A stretch of 64,000 nucleotides of DNA from CAXTSE01 sp035554115 (GCA_035554115.1 DATMIW010000044.1:3565-67564); one strand, 5' to 3'; positions 16,455 to 25,163 are shown, counted from the stretch's first letter. A program made the numbers and translations. The notes: generated from the sequence alone by a model not told the origin.

Positions 16455-17495
16455 TTAGAAGCCTCGCTCGTATGGCCCGGTGGCGCGGGCATAGGTGGGG
16501 ATGGGCAGCGGGAAGTCCACGCCCGCGGACTGGGCGGCGCGCATCATCCAGAACGGATCACGCAGCAGCGCCCGCCCGATAAACACCATGTCCACGGCGC
16601 CGCTAGACACCAGCTGGTCGGCCAATTCGGCTGTGCTGATCGACCCGACTGATGCGACGCGCGCACCCGTGCGTTGACGCAGCTCGGTCGCGTAATGAGC
16701 CTGATACCCGGGGAAAACGTGCGGCGCGTATCCGGGCAGCACGTTCCCGGTTGACACATCGAACAGGTCGACTCCGCGCTCGACCAGTTCGCGGGCGGTG
16801 AGTTCCGCGTCGTCGATGGTGATTCCACCGTCGCGGGCATCGGTGGCGGTTATCCGCACGAGGAGCGGGGCTCCCGCCGGCAGTTCGGCGCGGATCGCGT
16901 CGACGACCTCGGCAACGAGGCGTCCGCGGCGGGAGTGATCGCCTCCGAAACCGTCGGTGCGAAGGTTGGAGATCGGGGAAAGGAACGAGTGGAGCAGGTA
17001 GCCGTGCGCGGCATGGAGCTCGACAAAGTCGAATCCGGCTGCGACAGCGCGTCGGGTGGCCGATCGGTAGTCGTCAACTATGGCCGCCAACTCGAGCGCC
17101 TCGAGCGCTCGAGGCACGGGCAGGTCGCCATATGCGGCGGCTGTCGGTGCAAGGCCGCGCTCTTGCGATGTGGACTTGCGTCCCGCGTGGGCGAGCTGAA
17201 CGCCGATCACTGCGCCGTTGGCATGCGCGAAATCGGTGATGCGGCGCAGGCCCTCGATCTGGGAGTCGTTCCACAGTCCAAGGTCGCTTGTGCTGATCCG
17301 ACCCTCGGGGCTGACGGCGACGACTTCGGTCAGTACCGTTCCGATTCCCCCGAGGATCCGAGCGCCGTAGTGGACCAGATGTTGCTCGGTAGCGAGTCCG
17401 TCTTCACCCGCCATGTACATGAGCATGGGAGACATCGCCGCTCGCGCGGGGAACGTGACGTTCCCAATTGTCAACGGGTCAAACAGGGTCGCCAT
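16455..17495 (-). CDS. Old Yellow Enzyme-type NADH:flavin oxidoreductase (YqjM-like)
   Basis: TIM-barrel FMN enzyme of about 346 residues that reduces activated C=C bonds of enones. Seen: LFDPLTIGNVTFPARAAMSPM at the start, HAGRKS, FDFVELHAAHGYLLHSFLSP (substrate-binding HxxH-type stretch and FLSP loop), RTDGFGGDHSRRGRL and a C-terminal FIGRALLRDPFW. The active-site Cys position of YqjM is less clear (AMSPM in place of AMCPM). ATG 17495 has GGAGG in front. Shares a symmetric divergent promoter region with the mycofactocin SDR at 17626. A second OYE lies at 30088. Confidence 0.88.
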   Translation of the reverse strand: MATLFDPLTIGNVTFPARAAMSPMLMYMAGEDGLATEQHLVHYGARILGGIGTVLTEVVAVSPEGRISTSDLGLWNDSQIEGLRRITDFAHANGAVIGVQLAHAGRKSTSQERGLAPTAAAYGDLPVPRALEALELAAIVDDYRSATRRAVAAGFDFVELHAAHGYLLHSFLSPISNLRTDGFGGDHSRRGRLVAEVVDAIRAELPAGAPLLVRITATDARDGGITIDDAELTARELVERGVDLFDVSTGNVLPGYAPHVFPGYQAHYATELRQRTGARVASVGSISTAELADQLVSSGAVDMVFIGRALLRDPFWMMRAAQSAGVDFPLPIPTYARATGPYERGF

Positions 17496-17520
17496 CGTGG
17501 CCTCCATCGCTCGTTTTCGA

Positions 17521-17580
17521 CGCTAGAGGCAGATGATTTTTTAGTCAAGGCGTTTACGATCATGTAGTCTTCCTCTAGCG
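17521..17580. promoter_or_regulatory. Symmetric divergent promoters around one operator
   Basis: Arms CGCTAGAGG (17521-17529) and CCTCTAGCG (17572-17580) are perfect inverted copies, and the operator GTCAAGGCGTTTAC (17544-17557) is exactly at the centre. Leftward promoter: TTGACT, 17 bases, TAGCGT. Rightward promoter: TTTACG (17553-17558), 17 bases, TAGCGA (17576-17581). One bound dimer would cover both -35 elements. Confidence 0.65.
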
Positions 17581-17625
17581 ATGTCGCTCCGGATGGCGTG
17601 AGCGCCGCCAGAGGAAGGTCACACG

Positions 17626-18471
17626 ATGGACAAGCTGCTCGAAGGCAAGGTCGCATACGTCACGGGCGCCGCTCGCGGCCAAGGCAGGGCGCACGCCGTG
17701 AGGTTGGCCGGTCTCGGCGCCAACCTTGTCCTTCTCGACGTCGTCGATTTCATCCCGACGATTCATTACCCTTCGGCCACTTCCGCGGACCTCGACGAAA
17801 CGGTGCGCCTAGTTGAAGCGCAGGGCGTACGCGCCCTGAAGCACGTGGGTGATGTGCGCGATCAGGCCGCACAGGATGCCGCGGTCGCGGACGCGATGAA
17901 AGAGTTCGGCCGTCTCGACATCGTTGTCGCGAATGCCGGAATTGTGACCCTCGCCCGAGCATGGGAAGTGACCGACGAACAGTGGGACGAGGTGATCGGC
18001 ATCAACCTCACAGGCGTGTGGCGCACCATCAGGGCGTCTGTCCCCGCGATCCTCGCCGGGGGCAACGGTGGGTCGATCATTCTCACCAGTTCGACGAACG
18101 GCCACGAGGGTGGCCAGAACCTGGGCCACTATGCCGCTTCGAAGCACGGTGTCGAAGGCCTGATGAAGACGCTGGCCAACGAGCTCGCCGGTGACAACAT
18201 CCGGGTGAACTGCGTGGCGCCCACGAATGTCGGCACAGACATGATGCTCAACCCCGCGACCTACAGGGTCTTCCGACCCGACCTCGTCGCCCCGACTCTC
18301 GAAGAGGCGAAGCCGGCCTTCGGTTCGTACCACCTGCTCGACGTGGCGTATGTTGACGTCGAAGACGTGAGCAACGCCGTGGAGTATCTGGCGACCGACA
18401 AATCGCGTTATGTAACCGGCACTGTCATGTCGATCGACTGCGGCCTGTCGGTTAAATACCCGGCGGGATAA
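17626..18471 (+). CDS. Mycofactocin-coupled SDR dehydrogenase
   Basis: Short-chain dehydrogenase of 281 residues. TGAARGQGRAHA cofactor loop (about 14-25), NAG motif 'VVANAGIV', Ser of 'SIILTSSTN', catalytic Tyr/Lys in 'HYAASKHG', and a C-terminal GTVMSIDCGLSVKYP. Compared with classical SDRs it has the extra segment after the second strand (FIPTIHYPSATSADLDETVRLVE, about 42-64) typical of the family whose NAD(H) does not exchange and is reoxidised by mycofactocin. GAGGAAGG precedes the ATG. It lies upstream of a second such SDR and next to the mft locus. Alcohol substrate unknown. Confidence 0.9.
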   Translation: MDKLLEGKVAYVTGAARGQGRAHAVRLAGLGANLVLLDVVDFIPTIHYPSATSADLDETVRLVEAQGVRALKHVGDVRDQAAQDAAVADAMKEFGRLDIVVANAGIVTLARAWEVTDEQWDEVIGINLTGVWRTIRASVPAILAGGNGGSIILTSSTNGHEGGQNLGHYAASKHGVEGLMKTLANELAGDNIRVNCVAPTNVGTDMMLNPATYRVFRPDLVAPTLEEAKPAFGSYHLLDVAYVDVEDVSNAVEYLATDKSRYVTGTVMSIDCGLSVKYPAG

Positions 18472-18499
18472 CGGCCGCCCCTCGAAAGGATCGAAAAAA

Positions 18500-19336
18500 A
18501 TGGGAAAGCTCGACGGCAAAGTTGCCTATATCACCGGAATCGCACGCGGCCAGGGTCGTTCTCATGCGATAGAGCTGGCCAAGGAGGGTGCCGACATCAT
18601 CGGGATCGACCTGGCCGCAGCACCGGCTGCGATCAACTACCCCGGAGCTACGGAAGCCGACCTCGCTGAGACTGTGCGCCTCGTCGAGGAAACCGGGCGC
18701 CGGATCGTGGTCACGAAGGCCGATGTGCGTGACTATGCCGCACAGAAGGCGGCGGTGGACGCTGGCGTTGCAGAATTTGGGCGGCTCGACATCGTCGTTG
18801 CGAATGCCGGCATCTTCACCGTCGCACCTGCGCACGAACTGAGCGAAGAGGTGTGGGACGAGGTCATCGAGATCAACCTCACAGGCGTCTGGAAGACCTG
18901 CAAGGCGACAATCCCGCACCTGAAAGCTGGCGGGCGTGGCGGCTCCATCATCCTGACCAGTTCGATTTCGGGCATCAAGGCCGACCCGAACTTCGCGCAC
19001 TACATCGCGTCGAAGCACGGCGTATCGGGGCTGATGAAGGCACTCGCACTCGAGCTCGCTGACGACAACATCCGGGTGAACACGGTCAACCCGACCAACG
19101 TGAACACACCGATGATCCGGAATGAGAGCACCTATGCGCTCTTCGCCCCCGATCTGGCACCCGAAGACCGCACCGAAGAAGCTCTTGCTCCCCGGTTCTC
19201 GTCGTTGCACGCGATGGACATTCCGTGGGTCGAGGTGGAGGACGTATCCAGCGCCGTGGTGTGGCTTGCGTCAGACGGCGCACGGTTCGTCACAGGCGTT
19301 CAGCTGCCCATCGACGGGGGACGTCTGGTGCTGTGA
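18500..19336 (+). CDS. Mycofactocin-coupled SDR dehydrogenase
   Basis: Paralogue of the preceding gene, 278 residues, with ITGIARGQGRSHA, NAGIF, TSSISG, catalytic Tyr/Lys in 'HYIASKHG' and the family-specific insertion (AAPAAINYPGATEADLAETVRLVE). 28 bases separate the two genes, and GAAAGGA precedes ATG 18500, so they are probably co-transcribed from the divergent promoter region at 17521-17580. Convergent with mftG after 22 bases. Two SDRs suggest two alcohol oxidation steps or two related alcohols. Confidence 0.9.
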   Translation: MGKLDGKVAYITGIARGQGRSHAIELAKEGADIIGIDLAAAPAAINYPGATEADLAETVRLVEETGRRIVVTKADVRDYAAQKAAVDAGVAEFGRLDIVVANAGIFTVAPAHELSEEVWDEVIEINLTGVWKTCKATIPHLKAGGRGGSIILTSSISGIKADPNFAHYIASKHGVSGLMKALALELADDNIRVNTVNPTNVNTPMIRNESTYALFAPDLAPEDRTEEALAPRFSSLHAMDIPWVEVEDVSSAVVWLASDGARFVTGVQLPIDGGRLVL

Positions 19337-19358
19337 GGCCGCTGCCCTCGACCCGCGC

Positions 19359-20840
19359 CTAGCGTCGGGCCGCTGCCGCGACGCGCTCGCCGATGAGAAC
19401 CGCGGTGGCCGCGGTTCCCCCGCGTGGGGCGACCGGAAGGATCGACGTATCGGCGACCCAGAGGCCGTCCATTCCGTGCACGCGTCCGGAGCCGTCGACC
19501 ACGCTGAGCGGGTCGTCAGGATCGCCGAATCGCGCCGTACCGCAGAGGTGCATTGCGGTGCCTAGATGCTTGGCGATCCAGGCGTCCAGCTCGTCGTCGG
19601 TGAGATCGCCTGCGATCGCGGGGCGGGCGATCGCACGGAAGGACTCGGACGACAGGATGGCGAGTGCTGTCCCTACCCCGCCGCGGAGCCGCTCCCGATC
19701 GGATGCGGACTCGAGGTAGCGGTACGCGACAATCGGCGCGACCCTGGCGTCAGCCGACAGAAGCGTGACAGTGCCGCGGGAGTCGGCGCGTTGCAGTCCC
19801 ACAAGCAAGGCGAGCTCCTGGTGAGAGCCGATGTCTGCGCCGATCGAAACTGTCATCGCTGCGGACAGCGGGGCGAGCATCGGCAGAATCTCAATGTCGT
19901 CCGGAGTGCGGAGCAGGCTCGCAAAAAGGGGAGCCGGGGGCAGCGGCATGGATGTGATCCACGGCACAGCCACTTGCGGATGGTCGCTGACATTCTCGCC
20001 GACGCCCTCTTTGACGAGAACTGGCGAAATGCCTAAGGGCTCAAGCGCGGCGCGCGGGCCGATGCCCGACACCATGAGCAGCTGCGGGGTTGCGACGCTT
20101 CCTGCGCTGAGGAAAATGTCATTGGCGTACACCGTGGCACCGGAATCGAGCTCGACGGCGACAGCTCGCGTCCCCTCGCACAGGACGCGGATCGCGCGCG
20201 TGCTGCCGACGACATCCAGATTCGGCCGGGTGCGGACAGGATCCAAGTAGGCGCGCGCCGAGGTCCATCGCTCGCCCTCGGCAACATTGCGGGGGACCGG
20301 ACCCCAGCCGGGACCCGTCTCGACATTGAGGTCGCGGAGTTCGGGGAACCCCAGCCCTCGACATGCCTCCGCGAAGGCTCGGGTCGTTGGGTCGGTCTGT
20401 GGCGGGCGGCTGACGGGCATCGGCCCGGTCGACCCGTGCCCCGGCTCGGTGCCGAAGTCGAGGTCGTTCTCGAGGGCGGCGAATCCACGGCGACACTCAT
20501 CCGGATCCCAGGACGGGTCCACGAGGCTCCAGGCCAGGAGGTCTTCGTCCGTCGCGCGCAGAAAGATCCCGCCGTTGATCGCCATGGAACCGCCGAGGGT
20601 GCGACCGCGCGGCACTCCGTAGGGAAACCCCGGCCGCAGCTCGGCCGAGAAGGGTTCGTTGCGGGGATGATCCGCATGAGCTCCGCGGAGGGTGTCGGCG
20701 GTTCGGAGCTCAGGGTCGTGGTCGAGCGGTCCGGCATCGACGACGAGCACTGTGCGGTGGGCGTCTTCGCTGAGTCGGGCGGCGAGAGGCGAGCCGGCGG
20801 CACCCGCTCCGATCACTATCGCGTCGTAGCGCTCTCTCAT
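19359..20840 (-). CDS. mftG: MftG, GMC-family mycofactocin dehydrogenase
   Basis: Glucose-methanol-choline family flavoprotein of 493 residues, the member associated with mycofactocin loci and thought to pass electrons from reduced mycofactocin to the respiratory chain. Seen: FAD-binding IVIGAGAAGSPLAARL (9-24), GGSMAINGG, a central 'SAGSVATPQLLMVSGIG', HLCGTARFG and C-terminal VADTSILPVAPRGGTAATAVLIGER. Usually found after mftF; here it is translated from the other strand with mftR, whose stop overlaps its start as ATGA. Confidence 0.9.
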   Translation of the reverse strand: MRERYDAIVIGAGAAGSPLAARLSEDAHRTVLVVDAGPLDHDPELRTADTLRGAHADHPRNEPFSAELRPGFPYGVPRGRTLGGSMAINGGIFLRATDEDLLAWSLVDPSWDPDECRRGFAALENDLDFGTEPGHGSTGPMPVSRPPQTDPTTRAFAEACRGLGFPELRDLNVETGPGWGPVPRNVAEGERWTSARAYLDPVRTRPNLDVVGSTRAIRVLCEGTRAVAVELDSGATVYANDIFLSAGSVATPQLLMVSGIGPRAALEPLGISPVLVKEGVGENVSDHPQVAVPWITSMPLPPAPLFASLLRTPDDIEILPMLAPLSAAMTVSIGADIGSHQELALLVGLQRADSRGTVTLLSADARVAPIVAYRYLESASDRERLRGGVGTALAILSSESFRAIARPAIAGDLTDDELDAWIAKHLGTAMHLCGTARFGDPDDPLSVVDGSGRVHGMDGLWVADTSILPVAPRGGTAATAVLIGERVAAAARR

Positions 20841-21460
20841 CGGTGTCGGCTCTCGTCGAACGATGAGCCGAGCATGTCGTAGGCGGAGTCGAGCAGCTCA
20901 ACGAGGTCGGAGCGATCGTCTCGCAGCCAGCGTTCGTATGCCGAGATGGAGACGCCGAGAAAAGCCCACGCCATGGCCTGCGGTTGAAGGCTCAGGATGT
21001 CCACGCCCCGTCGCGCGGCGACGAATTCGGCGATCACCGCGCGCCAGTCCGAATAGCGCAGGGTGGAGTGGGCGGCAAGGGTCGGCACGGTCAGGAGGAG
21101 GGTCATCCGCTGCCGGTGGTAGGGGACCTCGTCGGTCGGGATGCGGTTGAACTCGATAATCGCCTCACGGAGAGCGTCAACAAGGGGTTGGTCGGCGGGA
21201 ACCCGGGCGAGGTGCGCGCGCATGGCCGTCAACAGATCATCGAAGTCTCCCCACGGCAGGTCATTCTTCGACGGGAAATACCGGAAAAGCGTACGCCGGC
21301 CGATGCCAGCGGCCGCAGCGACATCGTCCATCGTGGTCTGCTCAAAGCCGCGTTCCACGAACAGTTGGAGGGCGATGTGGCTGAGCTCCGCGCGCGTGCT
21401 CGAACGCTTGCGCCCGAGCTGCCGAGGTGGCAGCTTTGCGGTCACGGAGGCGTCCTTCAC
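20837..21460 (-). CDS. mftR: MftR, TetR-family repressor of the mycofactocin locus
   Basis: About 207 residues with an N-terminal TetR helix-turn-helix ('TTMDDVAAAAGIGRRTLFRYFPSKNDLPWGDFDDLL'), a stretch typical of MftR. GTG 21460 is chosen because GGAAGG lies six bases upstream; the open frame continues further, but through the operator region. It is the first gene of the mftR-mftG unit and diverges from mftA. The perfect palindrome GGCACTGAGTGCC directly upstream is its likely operator. Confidence 0.88.
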   Translation of the reverse strand: MKDASVTAKLPPRQLGRKRSSTRAELSHIALQLFVERGFEQTTMDDVAAAAGIGRRTLFRYFPSKNDLPWGDFDDLLTAMRAHLARVPADQPLVDALREAIIEFNRIPTDEVPYHRQRMTLLLTVPTLAAHSTLRYSDWRAVIAEFVAARRGVDILSLQPQAMAWAFLGVSISAYERWLRDDRSDLVELLDSAYDMLGSSFDESRHR

Positions 21461-21477
21461 TTTGGGCCTTCCTTTTT

Positions 21478-21490
21478 GGCACTGAGTGCC
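21478..21490. promoter_or_regulatory. MftR operator candidate GGCACTGAGTGCC
   Basis: Perfect 13-base palindrome between divergent mftR and mftA, overlapping the spacer of the mftA promoter (TATTAT -10 at 21496-21501). One site could control both directions. Confidence 0.6.
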
Positions 21491-21508
21491 ATTACTATTA
21501 TCCGCATT

Positions 21509-21528
21509 GGTCGACACCGGTGTCGACC
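21509..21528. promoter_or_regulatory. 20-base perfect palindrome before mftA
   Basis: GGTCGACACCGGTGTCGACC is fully self-complementary and lies 16 bases upstream of the mftA start, just before its ribosome binding site (AAGGAG). By position it is at or near the 5' end of the mftA transcript. It may be a second operator or an RNA stem. Confidence 0.45.
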
Positions 21529-21544
21529 CCGTAAGGAGCATCCC

Positions 21545-21673
21545 ATGACTGAGCCCCAGCAGAGCAGCGTCATTTCCGCCTCGGCAGCAGATATCACCGA
21601 CGCCGACGCGATTGTTGAAGAAGAGTCCCTCGTCGAAGAGGTCTCGATCGACGGAATGTGCGGTGTCTATTAG
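21545..21673 (+). CDS. mftA: MftA, mycofactocin precursor peptide
   Basis: Ribosomal precursor peptide of 42 residues ending in IDGMCGVY; the terminal Val-Tyr pair is decarboxylated and cross-linked by MftC and becomes the redox cofactor core. The body is acidic (EEESLVEEVS), as in other MftA leaders. AAGGAG precedes the ATG. Its end overlaps the proposed GTG start of mftB. Confidence 0.95.
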   Translation: MTEPQQSSVISASAADITDADAIVEEESLVEEVSIDGMCGVY

Positions 21674-21944
21674 CCCGGTGGACCTCGATCTCGCCTGGGA
21701 CATCCACCCTCAGGTTTCCGTGCGTCCTGAACCGTTCGGTGCCCTGCTGTATCACTTCGGCACCCGCAAGCTGTCCTTCCTCAAAGACCTGACCCTCCTG
21801 GCGATCGTGCGTGCGCTCGCCGAATCCACCTCGGCTCGGGAGGCGTGCGTCGCCGCCGGTGTGGCCGACAGCGATGTGGAGCGGTACCGCCAGGCACTTG
21901 ACACTCTCGTCCGATCATCGATGCTCGTCGAAAGAACCCCATGA
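21663..21944 (+). CDS. mftB: MftB, mycofactocin peptide chaperone
   Basis: About 93 residues with the MftB core 'IHPQVSVRPEPFGALLYHFGTRKLSFLKDLTLLAIVRAL', a PqqD-like peptide-binding fold that presents MftA to MftC. Start is GTG 21663, inside the last codons of mftA, or GTG 21678 just after its stop; no strong ribosome binding site decides. The stop overlaps the mftC start as ATGA. Confidence 0.92.
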   Translation: MSISPVDLDLAWDIHPQVSVRPEPFGALLYHFGTRKLSFLKDLTLLAIVRALAESTSAREACVAAGVADSDVERYRQALDTLVRSSMLVERTP

Positions 21945-23230
21945 CCCTCCTGGAAGCTCCTCCGAAGCAGACGCCCTCGCCCGGCCGACTCGTCGACATG
22001 TTCGAGCACGGGCTGGATTCCCCGATTTGTCTGACCTGGGAACTTACCTACGCCTGCAATCTGTCGTGCGTGCACTGCCTGTCGAGTTCGGGGCGCCGGG
22101 ATCCGCGCGAACTCACGACCGAGGAGTGCAAAGGGGTCATCGACGAGCTGCAGCGGATGCAGGTGTTCTATGTGAACATCGGTGGCGGCGAGCCGACAGT
22201 CCGTTCCGATTTCTGGGAGCTCGTCGACTACGCGACGGCACACCAGGTCGGCGTGAAGTTCTCCACAAACGGGGTCAAGATCACCCCCGAGGTCGCGCAG
22301 CGCCTGGCGAGCAGCGACTACGTCGACGTGCAAATCTCCCTCGATGGAGCAACGGCCGATGTCAACGACGTCGTGCGCGGTCCGGGTTCGTATGACACGG
22401 CGATCCGCGCGATGACGAACCTTTCGGACGCGGGCTTCACCGGCTTCAAGATCTCCGTTGTGTGCACGCGGCAGAACATCCCGCAGCTCGACGAGTTCAA
22501 GGCAATTGCCGACCGCTTCGGTGCCCAACTGCGCCTCACCCGCCTGCGTCCCTCCGGCCGTGGCGCGGACGTCTGGGACGAGCTGCATCCGACTTCGGAG
22601 CAGCAGCGCGAACTCTATGACTGGCTGGTCGCGAACGGCGAGAACGTGCTCACCGGTGACTCCTTCTTCCACCTCTCCGCCTACGGCAGCGCCCTGCCGG
22701 GCCTCAACCTCTGCGGTGCCGGACGCGTGGTCTGCCTGATCGATCCGATCGGCGATGTCTACGCGTGTCCTTTCGCGATCCATGAGGAGTTCCTCGCGGG
22801 CAATGTCCGCTCAGAGGGTGGCTTCCAAGAGGTCTGGCGCCATTCCGAGTTGTTCACCCGCTTGCGCCAGCCGCAGAGCGGGGGAGCCTGCACCTCGTGC
22901 CAGTTCTTCGACTCGTGCAAAGGCGGCTGCATGGCCGCGAAATTCTTCACCGGCCTGCCCCTCGACGGGCCCGATCCCGAATGTGTACGCGGATTCGGCG
23001 AAACCGCCCTCGCTCAGCGCGCACAAGATCAGGCCGTGCCGAAACCGGATGGCGACCACTCCCACCGCACCACCCGCGCCGAACGGCCGCGCACGCGCGT
23101 TGCCATCCCCGTCAGCATCTCGCTCCGTCGCCCCGACCGGCCGCCGGTGAGTGCATGCGCCGAGGATCCTTTGGCCGGCTTTTCCCCCACGCAATCGGAT
23201 GCTGGCCACGGCACCGGATGCGCTTGCTGA
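21941..23230 (+). CDS. mftC: MftC, radical SAM mycofactocin maturase
   Basis: Radical SAM enzyme of 429 residues that oxidatively decarboxylates the MftA C-terminal Tyr and forms the Val-Tyr link. Seen: CxxxCxxC as CNLSCVHC (about 39-46), GGGEPTVR, and a SPASM domain with Cys pairs 'LCGAG..C', 'YACPF' and 'CTSCQFFDSCKGGCMA'. The C-terminal tail continues past the usual end and finishes in GTGCAC, a lineage-specific extension as far as I can tell. Coupled to mftB by ATGA; nine bases precede mftD. Confidence 0.94.
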   Translation: MTLLEAPPKQTPSPGRLVDMFEHGLDSPICLTWELTYACNLSCVHCLSSSGRRDPRELTTEECKGVIDELQRMQVFYVNIGGGEPTVRSDFWELVDYATAHQVGVKFSTNGVKITPEVAQRLASSDYVDVQISLDGATADVNDVVRGPGSYDTAIRAMTNLSDAGFTGFKISVVCTRQNIPQLDEFKAIADRFGAQLRLTRLRPSGRGADVWDELHPTSEQQRELYDWLVANGENVLTGDSFFHLSAYGSALPGLNLCGAGRVVCLIDPIGDVYACPFAIHEEFLAGNVRSEGGFQEVWRHSELFTRLRQPQSGGACTSCQFFDSCKGGCMAAKFFTGLPLDGPDPECVRGFGETALAQRAQDQAVPKPDGDHSHRTTRAERPRTRVAIPVSISLRRPDRPPVSACAEDPLAGFSPTQSDAGHGTGCAC

Positions 23231-23239
23231 GAGGACATC

Positions 23240-24433
23240 ATGGCCAACACATGGTTTGAAACGGTCGCCGAGGCGCAGAGGCGTGCCCAAAAGCGATTGC
23301 CGGCGCAGGTATACGGTGCCCTGATCGCGGGATCCGAGAAGGGTCTCACGACCCACGACAACCTCGCCGCATTCGGTGAACTGGGTTTCGCCCCGCATGT
23401 GGCAGGCCACCAAGCTGCGCGCGATCTGTCGACGACCGTCATGGGGATCCCGATCTCGCTTCCCGTGCTGATCTCACCCACCGGCGTGCAGGCGGTGCAC
23501 CCCGACGGGGAGGTCGCCGTTGCACGCGCCGCAGCGAACCGCGGAACCATCATGGGGCTGAGTTCATTTGCGTCGAAGCCCATAGAAGAGGTCGTCCAGG
23601 CGAACTCCAACACGCTATTTCAGGTCTACTGGTCGGGAACGCGCGATGTCATGCTGCAGCGATTGGAGCGTGCGCGAGCAGCCGGGGCGAAAGGCCTCAT
23701 CGCGACTCTCGACTGGTCGTTCTCGCACGGTCGGGACTGGGGAAGCCCCTCCATCCCCGAGCGCCTGAACTTCCGGGCCATGGTCGACTTCGCGCCCAGC
23801 GCGCTCCGCCACCCCCGCTGGTTGGCCATGTTCCTGCGCACGGGGCGCGTGCCCGACCTGAAGGCGCCGAACCTTGCACCGCCCGGGCAGGATGCGCCCA
23901 CCTTCTTCGGAGCCTATGGAGAGTGGATGCAGACCCCGCCCCCGTCGTGGGAGGACGTCGCCTGGCTGCGCGAGCAGTGGGACGGGCCCTTCATGCTCAA
24001 GGGTGTGTCTCGGGTTGACGACGCGCGCCGCGCTGTCGACATCGGAGCCACGGCCCTCTCGGTGTCGAATCACGGCGGCAACAATCTCGATGGCACTCCC
24101 GCGGCGATCCGGGTGCTTCCCTCGATCGCCGAGGCGGTGGGCGGCGACATTGAGATCGTGCTGGACGGTGGTGTTCGTCGCGGAAGCGATGTCGCCAAGG
24201 CGCTCGCGCTGGGTGCCCGCGCGGTAATGATCGGCCGCGCCTATCTGTGGGGGCTTGCCGCCAATGGGCAGGCCGGCGTGGAGAACGTCTTCGACATCCT
24301 TCGCGGGGGCCTTGATTCGGCAGTGCTGGGGCTCGGCCATTCCTCGATTCACGAACTGTCGCCCGACGACTTCGACATTCCTGTGGGATTTGCCCGCACG
24401 CTCGGTGCGGCGAAGCGGACGACTCGTCGCTGA
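23240..24433 (+). CDS. mftD: MftD, FMN-dependent mycofactocin biosynthesis enzyme
   Basis: 397-residue alpha-hydroxyacid-oxidase-like FMN barrel. It deaminates the 3-amino-5-(p-hydroxybenzyl)-4,4-dimethyl-2-pyrrolidinone intermediate to the redox-active premycofactocin. Seen: 'PVLISPTGVQAVHPDGEVAVARAA', 'FMLKGVSRVDDA', 'VSNHGGNNLDG', 'VLDGGVRRGSDVAKALALGARAVMIGR' and 'LGHSSI' near the end. GAGAGGA precedes ATG. Follows mftC and precedes mftE by seven bases. Confidence 0.93.
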   Translation: MANTWFETVAEAQRRAQKRLPAQVYGALIAGSEKGLTTHDNLAAFGELGFAPHVAGHQAARDLSTTVMGIPISLPVLISPTGVQAVHPDGEVAVARAAANRGTIMGLSSFASKPIEEVVQANSNTLFQVYWSGTRDVMLQRLERARAAGAKGLIATLDWSFSHGRDWGSPSIPERLNFRAMVDFAPSALRHPRWLAMFLRTGRVPDLKAPNLAPPGQDAPTFFGAYGEWMQTPPPSWEDVAWLREQWDGPFMLKGVSRVDDARRAVDIGATALSVSNHGGNNLDGTPAAIRVLPSIAEAVGGDIEIVLDGGVRRGSDVAKALALGARAVMIGRAYLWGLAANGQAGVENVFDILRGGLDSAVLGLGHSSIHELSPDDFDIPVGFARTLGAAKRTTRR

Positions 24434-24440
24434 GCCGTCC

Positions 24441-25163
24441 ATGAAGCTCGCGCACCGGACGTGGACCGAGGTGCCCCACCGGCCGCTCGTGCTACTTCCG
24501 GTCGGGTCGACCGAGCAACACGGCCCGCATCTGCCGATCGCGACGGACACCATCATCGCGGTCGCAGTGGCCGATGCTGTCGTGGCTGGAAGCGACTCCC
24601 AGGGCGCCCTTGCAGGCGCGCTGGTCGCTCCCGCCATCGCCTTCGGAGCGAGCGGTGAACACCAGGATTTCCCCGGCACGGCTTCGGCAGGCACCGAGGC
24701 CTTCGGTGCATACCTGCTCGAGGTGGTGCGGTCCCTGTCGACCTGGGCGGGGCGGATCGTCGTGGTCAACGGACACGGAGGCAATGTGCCGGCACTGGCT
24801 TCCGTCGTGCCTCGGCTGATCGACGAGCAGCACCGGGTCGCCTGGGCACCCTGCGGCGCCCCCGGGTCGGACGCACATGCCGGGCGCACCGAGACGTCAC
24901 TGATGCTTCATCTCGACGCGAGTTCGGTGCGGGGTGAGAGCTTTTTTGCGGGAAACACCTCCCCGATCTCCGAGTTGATGCCCGAGCTGCGGAAATCCGG
25001 CGTGCGCGCGGTGTCTCCCACGGGAATTCTCGGCGACCCGAACGGTGCCACTGCCGATGAGGGGGCCGCGATCCTGGGCCAGATTGTGGAGTCAGTGCGG
25101 CGACGCATCCTGCACAACACCCCCGATGCGCGCGGCTGCCTGAGTGACCCGGGCGCCACATGA
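24441..25163 (+). CDS. mftE: MftE, creatininase-family peptidase
   Basis: About 240 residues; releases the modified dipeptide from the MftA leader. Metal-binding creatininase motifs: PVGSTEQHGPHLP with E and H ligands (about 19-31), 'GASGEHQDFPGT', 'VNGHGGN' and 'DAHAGRTETSLML'. ATG 24441 lies seven bases after the mftD stop. Its stop overlaps mftF as ATGA. All metal ligands expected for the family appear present. Confidence 0.93.
   Translation: MKLAHRTWTEVPHRPLVLLPVGSTEQHGPHLPIATDTIIAVAVADAVVAGSDSQGALAGALVAPAIAFGASGEHQDFPGTASAGTEAFGAYLLEVVRSLSTWAGRIVVVNGHGGNVPALASVVPRLIDEQHRVAWAPCGAPGSDAHAGRTETSLMLHLDASSVRGESFFAGNTSPISELMPELRKSGVRAVSPTGILGDPNGATADEGAAILGQIVESVRRRILHNTPDARGCLSDPGAT

Noticed and set aside
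24441..25163. A VanX-like dipeptidase to complete the van set
   Set aside because: The peptidase here has creatininase motifs and sits inside the mft operon; it is MftE.
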